DNA of 64,000 bases. It comes from Chamaecrista fasciculata. Its lineage: Eukaryota; Streptophyta; Magnoliopsida; Fabales; Fabaceae. Where the stretch lies: the NCBI GenBank assembly GCA_003254925.1, contig QANZ01023747.1:1-64000 (forward strand), read 5' to 3'. The notes beneath the pieces were generated by a model. The model ran no database searches, had not been told where the DNA came from, and was given only the letters and a program-made list of their open reading frames with translations. A program made the translations under genes and the position numbers. The first letter of the stretch is position 1, and every line of letters starts with the position of its first letter. Positions 25,125-36,434 of the stretch are shown piece after piece.

Positions 25125-25138
25125 AAACGACGTCGTTT
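25125..25138. promoter_or_regulatory. Palindromic ACGT element near the TMEM131-like start
   Basis: AAACGACGTCGTTT is a perfect 14-bp palindrome with the GACGTC (C-box) core bound by plant bZIP factors. It lies about 355 bp upstream of the main ATG, at the edge of the pyrimidine-rich presumed 5' leader. No TATA box is obvious nearby. Confidence 0.5.
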
Positions 25139-25321
25139 GGCTTGGTTGCGATTGTTCAGGAAATGAATTATGTTTTCTAGGTTCTAGCCTTCTAGGGTTA
25201 TGAAGGGGGTATTTTGGTCATTTGACACCACAAAGTATGCATAGGCTCGTGGACTTTTCGAAGAGCATGCCAGAAATTTAAAATAATAAATACAACTCTC
25301 ATTTTTTTATTTTAATATATA

Positions 25322-26498
25322 GAATAAATTACACATAAGGGCCACCTGATTTTGCCCAATTTCAAATAGGGTACTGTGGTTTAAAAAATGTCAGATAAGG
25401 TCCCTGTGGTTTGCTCCGTTAACAAAAAGGGTCCCGAGAGATATTTTCGTCCAAAAGTTAACGAAAATTTTGATTAAAATACTATTTTAAAACTCCAAAA
25501 ATTTTATTTTTTACATTAAGGTCCTTTTCTTTTTAGAATAGGATCAAAACATAAAAAAAAAATTGAAATTATAATGAAATTTGCCCAAAATACACAACTT
25601 CATCTTCTTCCTCAGCTCCTCCTCATGATGATTCAACATTCAAACCATTCCCAACCTTAAGTTCACCCATCTTTTCAGAATGGGGATTCTTCATTCTTGA
25701 GTTCTTCTCAAATTGATTTTTTCTTCCACTATTATTATTACTAGTACTACTAATCCTCCTCCCTGTCGTATTGGCCTTAATCCACGATCCCAACCCCTTG
25801 ACTCATTTTTTCCACTTTTGCGTTCCACACCACAATCCCACAAAAATAGCAGAATAAGCAGTCTTTCATATTTAAATTCAACCCAAATACTATCATCTAC
25901 GTCACTCTTTGCCATTACTCCATCCAACACACGAGTGATACTAACCTGGAAATCTACTAAAGCTTTCAGGAATGTTTCACCATTGGTTAAAGAGAAGATA
26001 CCTGTCTCTTTAAGTGGCCCCAAAATCGAAGCGAGTTTTCTCCCCAATTTCTCTGTTCTGCAATGTACAGGAAGACCCCACATCTGTACCCATATACCAA
26101 CAGATTCGAATTTACCTTTCAAGTCTTCAAGATCCGGCACCGCCTCCATTGATGTTGCTTGCTAGACCTAGATTGGGAATTGAGAAAGAGAGAGAGGAAC
26201 GGGAAGAAGATGAAGTTGTGTATTTTGGGCAAATTTCATTACAATTTCAATTTATTTCCATTTTTTTATGTTTTGATCCTATTCTAAAAAGAAAATGACC
26301 TTAATGTAAAAAATAAAATTTTTGGGATCTTAAAATAGTATTTTAGCTAAAATTTTTGTTAACTTTTGGACGAAAATATCTCTCGGGACCCTTTTTGTTA
26401 ACGGAGCAAACTACAGGGACCTTATCTGACATTTTTTAAACCACAGGACCCTATCTGAAAATGGGCCAAACTACATGACTCTTTTGTGTAATTTACCC
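25322..26498. mobile_element. Long-TIR MULE-like element carrying a gene fragment
   Basis: Inverted ends of about 295 bp (25322-25613, 26202-26498) share TAAATTACACA, 'ggtccctgtggtttgctccg' / 'cggagcaaactacagggacc', 'gtcccgagag' and 'gaaatttgcccaaaatacac'. The flanks TAATATATA and TTTTATATA agree at 7 of 9 positions. The interior is a minus-strand DUF4283 fragment rather than a transposase, so it resembles a Pack-MULE. It sits about 180 bp upstream of the TMEM131-like promoter region. Confidence 0.8.
25691..26149 (-). pseudogene. DUF4283/zinc-knuckle (LINE ORF1-like) fragment
   Basis: 152 codons open with MEAVPDLEDL. The segment VGIWVQMWGLPVHCRTEKLG is the hallmark of the DUF4283 domain found in plant LINE-type ORF1 and related proteins. 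It continues through a 'FLKALVDF' strand to SIWVEFKYERLL, where intact relatives go on to a CCHC knuckle. Here the sequence drifts out of the family after that point and the cysteines are missing. Both sides are bounded by the element's TIRs, so this is a captured piece and not a working gene. Confidence 0.75.
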
Positions 26499-26987
26499 TT
26501 TTATATATGTAGATGCCATAGATTAATTTATCAATAAGAAAAGAAGATTATAAATTTTTTGACATAAATAATCAGATTTGTGTCGATCTAATGTTATAAT
26601 AGAATCTTTACAAAAAAAAAATAGAACCAAAAATAAATTTAGACAAAAATTTCCACAAAATAAAAAGAAATTAAATAGGTTATGTTGGCTCATCATGAGT
26701 TGTAAGTTGAATGAACTAATCCATGCAAGTTCGATCATAATGGTTTAAATAAGCTAACCCAATAAATTGAGCTCATTTTAACAACTTTATATGAAAATTA
26801 AAAATGTGGCCTTATTAAATAACAAGACAAATAACAAAGATGAAAAATATGGGAAGAGAGAGGGAGAGAGAGAATTTTGTGGAACTTCTCTTTTAAAGAA
26901 AATTGGATGCAATGAGAACATATCGATTGAAGTTAAATAATGATGATGACAATAATAATAATAATAATTAAAAAACCTAAATTTGTA

Positions 26988-27021
<34 letters not shown>

Positions 27022-27169
27022 GTAGATAGTAGATATCAATAATTTTTCGGGACAATTGGCCCCTGAAAAAGTATCTTTCCCCTCTTTTTTTTTTTTAGAA
27101 AAAATATATATTATGATACAATTGACAAATTTAGACAACAAATTTATGATGAACTTCATCACTATTAGC

Positions 27170-27359
27170 ACTGTTAAACGGGCCGGGCCGGCCCGGCCCG
27201 TTACGGGCCACGGGCTAAACGGGCCGGGCCGTTTAGGCCCGTTTTTAAACGGGCCAAATTTTTTAAACCCAAGCCCGCCCATTTAGCGGACGGGCCGGGC
27301 CGGCCCGCGGGCCTAAACATTTTTACATGCAAATTTTTTTAAAAAAATGTAAACGGGCC
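27170..27359. mobile_element. hAT-like 'gggccggg' MITE, cut by the gap
   Basis: From about 27170 ('gcactgttaaacgggcc') the sequence is very GC-rich and palindromic, including a perfect 26-bp palindrome at 27177-27202. Ends of the form CAGTGTTNAAACGGGC are common in non-autonomous hAT elements. The other end is in the assembly gap. Confidence 0.5.
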
Positions 27360-27679
27360 NNNNNNNNNNNNNNNNNNNNNNNNNNNNNNNNNNNNNNNNN
27401 NNNNNNNNNNNNNNNNNNNNNNNNNNNNNNNNNNNNNNNNNNNNNNNNNNNNNNNNNNNNNNNNNNNNNNNNNNNNNNNNNNNNNNNNNNNNNNNNNNNN
27501 NNNNNNNNNNNNNNNNNNNNNNNNNNNNNNNNNNNNNNNNNNNNNNNNNNNNNNNNNNNNNNNNNNNNNNNNNNNNNNNNNNNNNNNNNNNNNNNNNNNN
27601 NNNNNNNNNNNNNNNNNNNNNNNNNNNNNNNNNNNNNNNNNNNNNNNNNNNNNNNNNNNNNNNNNNNNNNNNNNNNNNN
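27360..27679. other. Assembly gap (320 N)
   Basis: Run of N. From context it hides the right end of the GC-rich hAT-like element and the outer part (about 145 bp by comparison with the right end) of the left TIR of the following MULE. Confidence 0.99.
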
Positions 27680-27865
27680 TATAGATTATCTTTTAAGAAA
27701 TTTATTCCCTCCTTTTTCTTTTGAATTTTTTGTGTATGACTCTTTACTTGCCTCACCTTTCACACAATAAAATTATCAAAGCAAAACAAAGCTTTAGAAG
27801 TTCTAGAAAAAAAAAAAACAAAGCTTCAAAGGGTGATACATTAAGCTCCAAAATTTTTAAAGTAC
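27680..27865 (+). repeat. Left TIR of the FAR1-type MULE (inner part)
   Basis: It starts at the gap edge with TATAGATTATCTTTTAAGAA and ends at AAATTTTTAAAGTACT. It is the reverse complement of 31470-31654 with few differences. Confidence 0.9.
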
Positions 27866-28315
27866 TATCATTTTGCTTTTTTCTTTTTTTGTCAAAATCA
27901 AGTTTTCACCATATATATATATATATAGTTTACAATATTCATAATTTACAATTTTTTTTCATTACTCTAGCAAATAAAAATTCAAGAAAATACGTAAAAA
28001 AAAAAGGTGCTTAATTCCCCAAGCAATGTGGGGTCACAATAATTTAACTCTATCCTCCCCCCACACCAAAGCTTATTCTCATTTTCTTATTTACTTATTA
28101 ATTCTAAAAAAGTAAAAATATAAGTATTTCTTTCACTAAATCTAAAATTGGTCCTAAATTTATGGGATAAATCTCAAATTAGTCCTAAATTTCACTTGTT
28201 TTAGATTGTTCTTATATGTTCTTATACTTTCTCAAATTGGTCCCGAATAACTGAGTATGTGATTATATTTATCTCGTTTCAAGTTTTAATGTGTCAAATT
28301 TAGAGTTACATTATT

Positions 28316-28703
28316 TTTTTTGATAAAAACACAAAGCAATATATTAAATAAGGGAAAGATAATCCTGAGGCCTAAGGTACATCCCATTCACCAATTCCCA
28401 TAGTGGATTGAGAAGCTCCTCCACCTCCATCCCATAAACAAATCAAGACGACTCCCTACTCTAACAAATTACAAATATCACTTATAATCCATCTCTCACT
28501 AAAAGAACCAAAATCCTTACACATAACATTAAAAACATAATCTGAAGGAATTCCAAGCCTAGCTTCAATTCCTTCAAACTGGTGCGAAAAGAGCACATCC
28601 TTAAGAAATTAAAGTTGAGATGCTTCAAGCACTTAGCCTTACTGTCTAATCCTCGCCTGGTACCAATGGATCCTTGCAAATGACAAAAATAAAAGTAAGA
28701 CAA
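28316..28703 (-). other. Unrecognised segment with A-rich 3' tail
   Basis: On the minus strand it runs from a short frame opening MSYFYFCHLQGSIGTRRGLD to an A-rich end at 28316-28324, preceded by 'aatatattgctttgtg', a pattern like the tails of the LINE copies elsewhere here. No target duplication or RT/RNase H motif is seen. It could be a LINE tail or part of the MULE. Confidence 0.35.
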
Positions 28704-28761
28704 TAATTATTTTATAACTAATATTATTAGAAATTTTAAATATAAGCAAATTGATAATTAC

Positions 28762-30485
28762 CTAATTTTTTAAATAAAGTATTGGGTTCAAACCCATGTC
28801 TTCTGCTTTTTTCTTCTTTTGCTTCTGGGTCTTAGCAGAAAAATCAACATTTTCTTTTTTAGAACAAGTAGAAATATTATGTCCAACACCATTGCATGAT
28901 GATCTACAAGTGTTCATTGGCTTAGTTATCTCATTCCCACCCTTATACCACTTTCGTTTGGGACGCCCTTTAGTTTTAGAAATTGGAGGACATTGAACAA
29001 AATCCTGTGAACTAAGAGCACTATCACAATGAGATGTAATTTCTTTCCCACTGTTCCTTTGAAAATCTTCTTCATCTCTCTCATATGATGTTTGATGCCA
29101 CCATCGAGAAGGCAAATATTGTTGAGGAATTTTATAACAATCCTTATGGAGAAAAATGCTCAAAATGTGGCGACAAAGTATTCCCCAAAACTCAAAATTC
29201 TTACAACTACATGTAGCTATCTCACCATCCCATTTAACAGTATGCTTCTTACTATTTGCAACCTTAAAATGTTGTAACACATAAAGGTTACCATTTTCTT
29301 GCACAATTGAGTATTGAGTTGATCTTGCAAATTCTTCTTGGAACTTCTTGAATACAAATTGTGTAAGAACACCATGAGCTTGTTGTTCTAACGGTGACAT
29401 TGTTCTCAAAGAAGAACCTCTACATTTTACTAGCATAATATCGTGTTCTTCTTTTTGTTGAATGTCTTCAACTGCTAGATCAACCTGAAAATTCATTTAA
29501 GAGATAATTATAAGAATATCAATAATAAATACATTTAAAGAAATTTCATATATAACTAAACCTGTTTAAAAAAATTGCTCAAACTTGTCTTAGGATTGAT
29601 GAATCTTTTTATAAATGCATTAATACTTTCTGATCTTCCGGTTGTAGTCATCCCTCCAAAAAAATGGTCTCGAAGATATGCTAATACCCAAAAGTTCTTG
29701 ACTTGATACAACCCTTTGACATGTTTGTTAGATTGTAAGTTGTACTTAGCAACAACTTGAGGTCATTTCTGCTCAAATTCTTCAATGGTCTCTAACTTAT
29801 ATAAGTCAAACATATTGTGAATATCTTTTTCAAGAAATGGAAGATAATCATGCTTCACAATTTTTTCAAGCTCCAATACACGAACTATTTGTCTAACTGA
29901 AAGGCCTCCTTCTTGTAATAAAAGAATGCGCTTCTTATCATCTTCAGAAATAATTCGATCAGCAGGTAAGAAACGTACCTCTACAGGAGTAAGTAATTCA
30001 TGGTTATGATGTGGAACAAACTTAGCAACCTGCCACTCTTATGGAAATTCATCATGACACCTTGATAACTTGATTCGTATATGAGCTTTACATTCACATC
30101 TTATTGATTCCCTTTGCCTTTGTTCTTTTGTTGGATCAATAACTTTTGATGGGGTTTTGCCTTCACGATGACAAAAAAAATCACGTCTATTAATAATTCC
30201 ACCTTTTGTCACAAATCTTCCTTTACGAACTGAAAATCCGTGTTGACAAGCATATCTTTGATAAAAAGAAAATGCTTCCTCCTCACTAAGGAATGTTTGA
30301 CCAACAAACGGTATAAATTGAGTTTCTTCAAAGTTTATATAATTGTTTTCACCTTCTTTTGTTGTCAACAAGTTCTCTTCATCAAATTCTTCACATGTTT
30401 GTTCACTAGGAATTTCATTCAAATCAAATGTACTTAAATGATCTTGACTCTCAAATATATTTTCCATTGCACTGTTATCTATCAT
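28762..30485 (-). pseudogene. FAR1-domain MULE transposase (FRS-like), decayed
   Basis: Exon 1 (30485-29562) carries an acidic leader and the FAR1 DNA-binding domain (FLSEEEAFSFYQRYACQHGF ... RRDFFCHREG ... IRCECKAHIRIKL). It continues through NHELLTPVEVRFLPADR and LSVRQIVRVLELEK, then passes straight from FLEKDIHN to a segment like IEEFEQK ... HFFGGMTTTGRSESINAFIK. The several hundred residues that should hold the DDE catalytic core are therefore absent. A 77-bp GT..AG intron (29485-29561) leads to exon 2 (29484-28762) with the SWIM finger (CSCKNFEFWGILCRH) and a final CX3CNGxGHNxxxC knuckle. Two in-frame stops (TAA at 30041-30039, TGA at 29765-29763) also interrupt exon 1. DNA binding is conceivable, catalysis is not. 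Confidence 0.88.
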
Positions 30486-31469
30486 AAAAAAACAAATATA
30501 TATTAGAAAATAGCATAACTATTGAAAACAAAAGTCTCATTATACTATTATATATCTAACATAAAAAGTGAAATGAAAAAAACAAGGGAATGAATATTAG
30601 GAATAAGTAAAAATAGAGAGCAGTTAAATAATAAAATTTTATAAAGTGATTTTTTTTTGTTTATGCTTTAAAAAAAGGGGAATGAACTTGTATTGGCTTT
30701 ATTTATTTTTTTCCCTACATCTTCTCATTTAGTAAAAGTTGTAAAATTTAATTAATTAGATAAGCAAGTTCATACAAGCCTCTAAAAGAAATTGAAACAG
30801 AGTATAAAGTGAGCCAAAAAAAATAAAGCACAACATAAAATAAGACATGAAGAATAGAAACAACATACAAACATCACAACATAAAAGACTTGGTTGTACG
30901 TATAGTTAAGCTAATAGGCATATATTGATATATATGATCTACTTTATTTTTGGCCAGAACGATCTATTTTATTTCTTCGCCTATGTCCTTACAAGATGGA
31001 TTGTATAGTGAAAAAGGAAAGTTTTTTTTTTAAAGAAAAAAAAAACACAAATTGCACAAATGGAAAGAAAGAACGCCTATGCATGTGACATTTGGTCAAT
31101 CCAGCGAAAGGAAATCTCTCTTGGAGTTCTATCTAGAAGAAATATATCTATATAGACGACTAATTATCCATCTTGTAATCCATCTTCGCCTGTGTTCAAA
31201 TATATCTTTATTTCTTCGCCTATATCCTTACAAGAAATATATTTACTTTATTTCTTCGCCTGTGTTCATATATATGGCTTACAAGATGGATTAAACTGTT
31301 AAATCAAGAATAAGAATTTCTTGCTATTTTTCGCTATTTGAGACGGGGTTTCAGCGACTGATTTCAGCAACTGGGTTTCAAAACATGAACACAATTTCTA
31401 GCTATTTGAACTTGAAGTAAAATATGAGAATAAGAAATCCAAAAAGATGAATGTGTTTGAGATAATAGT

Positions 31470-31799
31470 AGTACCTTAAAAATTTTGGAGCTTGATGTAT
31501 CACCCTTTGAAGCTTTGTTTTTTTTTTCTAGAACCTCTAAAGCTTTGTTTTGCTTTGACAATTTTATTGTGTGAAATGTGAGGCAAGTAAAGAGTCATAC
31601 ACAAAAAATTCAGAAGAAAAAGGAGGGAATGAATTTCTTAAAAAAGAATCTATAAAAAAAGGAGAAAAATAAGGGTATTGTTGTCATATAAAAAAGAAGA
31701 GACAAAAAGTTAATAAAACAATAAAATGAAACTACTTTTTTATACTTTTAAGAGTAGTAATAAATGCTTATCATGTTAGGGCACATGATAGAAAAACCC
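31470..31799 (-). repeat. Right TIR of the FAR1-type MULE
   Basis: Read in reverse from 31799 it opens GGGTTTTTCTATCATGTGCC. The inner 185 bp match the visible left TIR and the outer part has its partner hidden in the gap. A 43-bp tandem duplication starts right outside it. Confidence 0.85.
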
Positions 31800-31800
31800 T

Positions 31801-31886
31801 TTAAATAAAATACGACATCCAAATCAGTTTTTCTAGTTTGAGTTTAAATAAAATACGACATCCAAATCAGTTTTTCTAGTTTGAGT
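31801..31886. repeat. 43-bp tandem duplication
   Basis: Two identical 43-bp units beginning TTAAATAAAATACGACATCC, directly outside the right end of the FAR1-type MULE. Confidence 0.95.
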
Positions 31887-32669
31887 TTGATTAATGTAAT
31901 GTAGTGTGTGACATTATCCTGCTTGAATCTTCACAGGTCAAAAATAGGTATATTATACCGAAAGTGTTTTTTTTTTTCAAAATAAAATTCACTAATTAAA
32001 TTAAATATGATAAAAAAATTTTGTTGTTTGAAAATATTTTCAGCCAAAAGTAGGAACGTCAAACGACATTGTGGTGGCGCTGTCGTCAGCCTTAGAAATT
32101 AACGACATTATTCAACATTCGTTTCAATGTCTGCGTAATACAAAGTGTGTTCCTGGACGGCGCCGTCGTCTACAGCAACATGTTCACCTGGGGGCCGGGT
32201 GGGTCCCACTCTACAAAAACGACACATCAAATTCAGACGTGACAGCGAGGACATACACGTACATGTATGTACCGGACCGAACCGGACCATAGACACACAT
32301 TCTCAAATCTCAACCTCATAGTCATTCATTCATTGGTAACGTAAGATTCAGTGTTGAATCCATTATTGTAATAATTGTAGTCAACACACAGAAATACGTA
32401 AATTATTCAGATTCTTGAGTTCAGAATTCAGATGTGCTTTCGTTTTGCGAGACCAGTGGTTAAATCGTAAGGTCCAGTTTTGGTGGTGACTATGAATTGT
32501 GATTCAATTAATTAATAAAACTGTACAAGTTTAAATTGCAATTTGGTATAAATTAAAGAAGGTGAGTCTAGGCCACAAATGAAAACAACGAAAATTCTGG
32601 CCAAAAAAAAAAAAGAAAACAACGAAAATGAAGGAGAAGGCCTATACTATATATTAAAAAGAAAACAAC
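31887..32669. other. Intergenic DNA with a GC-rich island (32040-32300)
   Basis: The island has GGCGCCGTCG, GACGTGACAG, ACACGTACATG and 'accggaccgaaccgga' and then a sharp return to AT-rich DNA. It might be an orphan promoter or part of an old insertion. No coding exon can be supported on either strand. Confidence 0.4.
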
Positions 32670-33338
32670 TTATTGGTCTCTCTAACTATCGAATACGGTC
32701 ATATTTCTCTCGTTCTAAACCCAAATACGATTAAATCAAAGCTACGAGTTAAATTCAATGATTTTTTCTTTGTCTAGTTGGAGTCATCAGCAAAATCAGA
32801 CATGAAATCGGGCCAAAAAATGGGCCACTTGTTTCAAAAATTTGGAAATATCTCTCTCGATTCAAGTCTGAATACAATAAAATTGGAGTTACAAATTACT
32901 CTTGACAAATTCTCTCTCTATCTAGTTGGAGTCGTTGACAAAATGATGTCAAATAATACTCTGAAAATGAGTTTGACCAAAATATCAATACTAATTTTTT
33001 GAGTACTATTTGACCTCATTTGTCAAAGATCCCATTTAGGCAAAGAAAGAATTTGTTAAGAGTAACTTGCATTGTAGCTCTTATTTCATTGCATTTAGAC
33101 TTGAAATGAGAGTTCTGACAAAAAAAACAGACTTGAAATGAGAGAGATATATATTACCAAATTCATGAAACAAATGACCCATTTTCATACTCAATTTTAT
33201 GTTCAATTTGACCTCATTTGTCGATGACTTCAACTAAACAAAGAAAGAACTCATCAAATTAACCTGTAGCCTTGATTTAATCGTATTCGAGTTTGAGACG
33301 AGAGATATGATCATATTCAATAGTTATAGACCAATGAT
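32670..33338. mobile_element. Foldback element with sub-repeats
   Basis: The left arm opens TATTGGTCTCTCTAACTATC and the right arm in reverse opens TCATTGGTCTATAACTATTG. Both then carry 'gaata(c/t)g(g/a)tcatat', 'aatacgattaaatca' and 'tagttg(g/a)agtcat'. The left arm contains a second, diverged copy of its own motif (32860-32960), and the right arm has a similar one. No coding content. Confidence 0.75.
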
Positions 33339-33339
33339 G

Positions 33340-34260
33340 AAATTTTTAGAAAACATTAGGGACCAAAACAAAACTTCGGGTAAACATTAGGGACCAAAAT
33401 AGGTTTTTGACCTTTTTTTTAAAAAAAAAGCTTTTCAATAAATTAGGAATAGTATTCTTTGAAATTATTAAACAAACTCTTTTGTTATTAAAAGACAAAA
33501 GTAGGCAACTATACTTCAACAAATTAATTAATATTGTACCATTATATTATCCCTAGCTCCCATATTGACTACGAATTAAGCGTGCTACATCAACTTAATT
33601 TGGTATTAGCTGTATATACTTGTTAGATGATCCATTAGAGTGCAATTTCTCATGTTTAATTGTTTTTAATGAACTCAAATATAATATGTTTAAACTACAT
33701 AAAGCTTCTTTTTTTTTTTTTAATGTATAATGTAATTGGGTACATGATAAAAATTTATGTAATTGGTACATAATTATTTTCTTAAAAAAATAATACTTGT
33801 TTTCAAACACTATATATATCTTTTGTATATAAGATAATTGGTACACTAAAATAGTACTCGATTACCACAATGATATTTGTTTGTGGGATGACTACCAAAA
33901 TGACAATTAATCAAACCATAATCTGTAACTACCGCATTTTGATCCATCTTTTTGAACTGAAAGTTTAATTAAACTTCCTCTATTATAAATCTAATCTAGA
34001 CGTTTGCCCAAAAAAAGAAGTTGACTTTCAGATAGGCTAAGAAGTCAAGCCGAGTTAGCTACTTCAAACCATTATGCTACTACTAATAATTGGTTTTGCT
34101 GAAGGAATAGTTTTAGATAATTTTTTTCTTCAAAATTTTTAATATGACATAGAAAAACTAAAAATGCTTTATGATTAATTTTAAACTGAAAGAAAAAGGC
34201 ATTCAATTTCCATGCATGTTTATTCAACTAATGACTCCATTATTCATTTTTGTGTGTTCG
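33340..34260. other. Intergenic DNA, no gene seen
   Basis: AT-rich, with a short remnant of 'acattagggaccaaa' repeats at 33352-33410. Confidence 0.45.
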
Positions 34261-34269
34261 GCTGTATTT

Positions 34270-34611
34270 TCTTTTCTTTTGTCTCAAAAAAATAATTCAT
34301 TCAAAAGCAAGACAAAATCAAGCACAGTATAAACAAAAACACAGCAAAATAATCTAATCTCTCCATAGCATCAACAAGAACACTAGACAAAATATTAACT
34401 GACGAAAGTGGGACGTTTGTAACCCATCCAAGAGGACTCATCTTCGTGTCAGACAAATTGACAAGACAATCAGCTGCCAAGTTAACGGATCTAGAGATTC
34501 AACTAAAGCTACAACCATATAAAGAACTGGAAACACAAAAAAAAACCCTGACCAGATTCAGAACCGCCGCCACAAAATCCGTCGCAGAAAACAAACGAAC
34601 ACGAGCAAAGA
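34270..34611 (-). mobile_element. 5'-truncated LINE tail with 9-bp TSD
   Basis: GCTGTATTT occurs exactly at 34261-34269 and 34612-34620. Between them the minus strand reads into a short RNase H-tail-like frame (VNLAADCLVNLSD) and ends in an A-rich tail. These are the marks of a truncated target-primed insertion. Confidence 0.7.
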
Positions 34612-34620
34612 GCTGTATTT

Positions 34621-36434
34621 AATTGCATGGGTTTTCATTGAATTTTGATCCACACCTTGCTTAATTTCTTTAACCTCCACTTGTTAATTGAGGAGCAATC
34701 TCAAATTAGTAAGGAAAATATAGAATTAATTGCATAACACCTTGAATTTTAGTCAATACAAATAAAAATTTTATTGAACTTTGAAAAGTGAGAGTTTTTT
34801 TTTCAACTTTTAATTTTATGTAAATAATATTTTTTATAAATTTTTTTATTGACAAAATAATTTTGATTTTTTTCTACTATTAATTACAATAATAGTCTAT
34901 TTTAATTTTGGATCAATGTAAAATTTAAAAATAATCATAAAATTATAAAAAATGATTATTTTGAATGAAGATTTGAATTAAAAAATGTTCTGCACAAAAT
35001 CAAAAGTTCACAAAAATCTGTCTCACTTTTTACATTTAAAGAAATTTTTACATAGTGATTAAAACTCGTAAAGTTTTGTGCAGTTTTAGTATAAACAAAT
35101 ATATGGTAAGATGTATATTTAAAAATATATATAGAATCTAAACATATTCTTTCCTTAAGTCATAAGCAACAGCTGGTAGGGGCAAGTTCACCTGAGATTC
35201 TAAATTAGGAATCATGAGTGGGCCATCAAAATTTAATAATAATAATAACTCATACTTTTATCTATGATTTTAAGAATTTTAATAATTAATCACTTAAAGT
35301 TTTATATTAATAATAAATATACAATAAAAACTATATTAAATTATTATAAAAATTAATTATCAATCACTTAAAGTTGTATATTAATAATATATACAATAAA
35401 TATTAAATCAACTTATTAAATAAATTATTTACTATTTATATTTTTTAAATATAAAAAAAATATGAACATGCGAGCATTTTATTATATAGAATACAATTTC
35501 TACTAAAATGAATATGATTTCTGCATAAGGAATTGCATATATAAGTTTCAACTTTTAATTATTAGATTATCTGTTGATATTTATGTTTTTATTTTAAAAT
35601 AAGTGTAATTAGTGACCAAACACAAATCGTAAAATTTAATTAAAAAATTGAAGAATTAAAAATCTGAAGTAGTTTGAAACTTTGAATTCTCCAAAACATT
35701 GTACAATAAATATATGTATAAATGTATTTTCAAAAGGGTTTAAACTATGTGAATTGTGAGTATGGGTATTTTTAAAACCTCATTTGGTCTGGTGAAATTT
35801 TAAAACTAGGCCAGGTCTAAAAATAGGTTGAATTAAAGTTCTGATTGCGTTGTATATCTTTAATTTGTACCAGTCCTAGCTAGATAGTTTGGGGTATGTC
35901 TTATTTTTTCTACTATTATGCACCATTTCTTTCATTATGAAACACTTTTGTATATAATCTTTTTTTGGTCAGACACTTTTGTATATAATTAATTGAGGAG
36001 TTTATGAGAATTTTATCCCTTGTTTTATAGTTTATGAGAGCTGATACAAGCTAAGGTGGCCACCTATACTTACGACTTGCGAGACGTGTTATTATTGGCC
36101 TCCGATTAATTGTCTCAAAACTAATAGCCAATATTATTATTTGGAACTTTTCAGTGTGTTATTAGAATATGGATCAAAGTGTAGGAAAAATATAATTTGA
36201 AAAATAACAAAGAAAAAAATCAATCACTTGCAAACAACAAAAGGCATGCCTCTTATATACTATCATTTTTTAATTAATTATCCTAATTAATCATATCATA
36301 TGAATTGCAAGGTTGGTGGGATGTGAACAACATTTTTTTTATTGAAGGGCGCGCGAACATGATGATACAATCTAAAGGATCAAACGTAGACTTTTTTTTT
36401 TAAAGAAAAATTGATCTTATGTATACAAATACCA
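34621..36434. other. AT-rich intergenic DNA, no gene seen
   Basis: Very AT-rich, with tandem-like 'ttatattaataata' stretches near 35300-35450. No reading frame worth reporting. Confidence 0.5.

Larger units (their letters stand above)
27680..31799 (-). mobile_element. FAR1/SWIM-type Mutator-like transposon (Jittery-like), defective
   Basis: Closely similar inverted repeats (about 95 per cent by eye) lie at 27680-27865 and 31470-31654. The right repeat continues to a terminus at about 31799, which in reverse opens GGGTTTTTCTATCATGTGCC. Between them, on the minus strand, is a transposase-type gene with an N-terminal FAR1 DNA-binding domain and a C-terminal SWIM zinc finger, the layout of Jittery-class MULEs and their domesticated FHY3/FAR1 relatives. 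The paired TIRs argue for a transposon rather than a host FRS gene. The transposase is broken, so the copy cannot move itself. Confidence 0.82.

Noticed and set aside
28762-30485. A working host FRS/FHY3-like transcription factor gene
   Set aside because: The frame has two in-frame stops and lacks the central region, and flanking inverted repeats mark a transposon.
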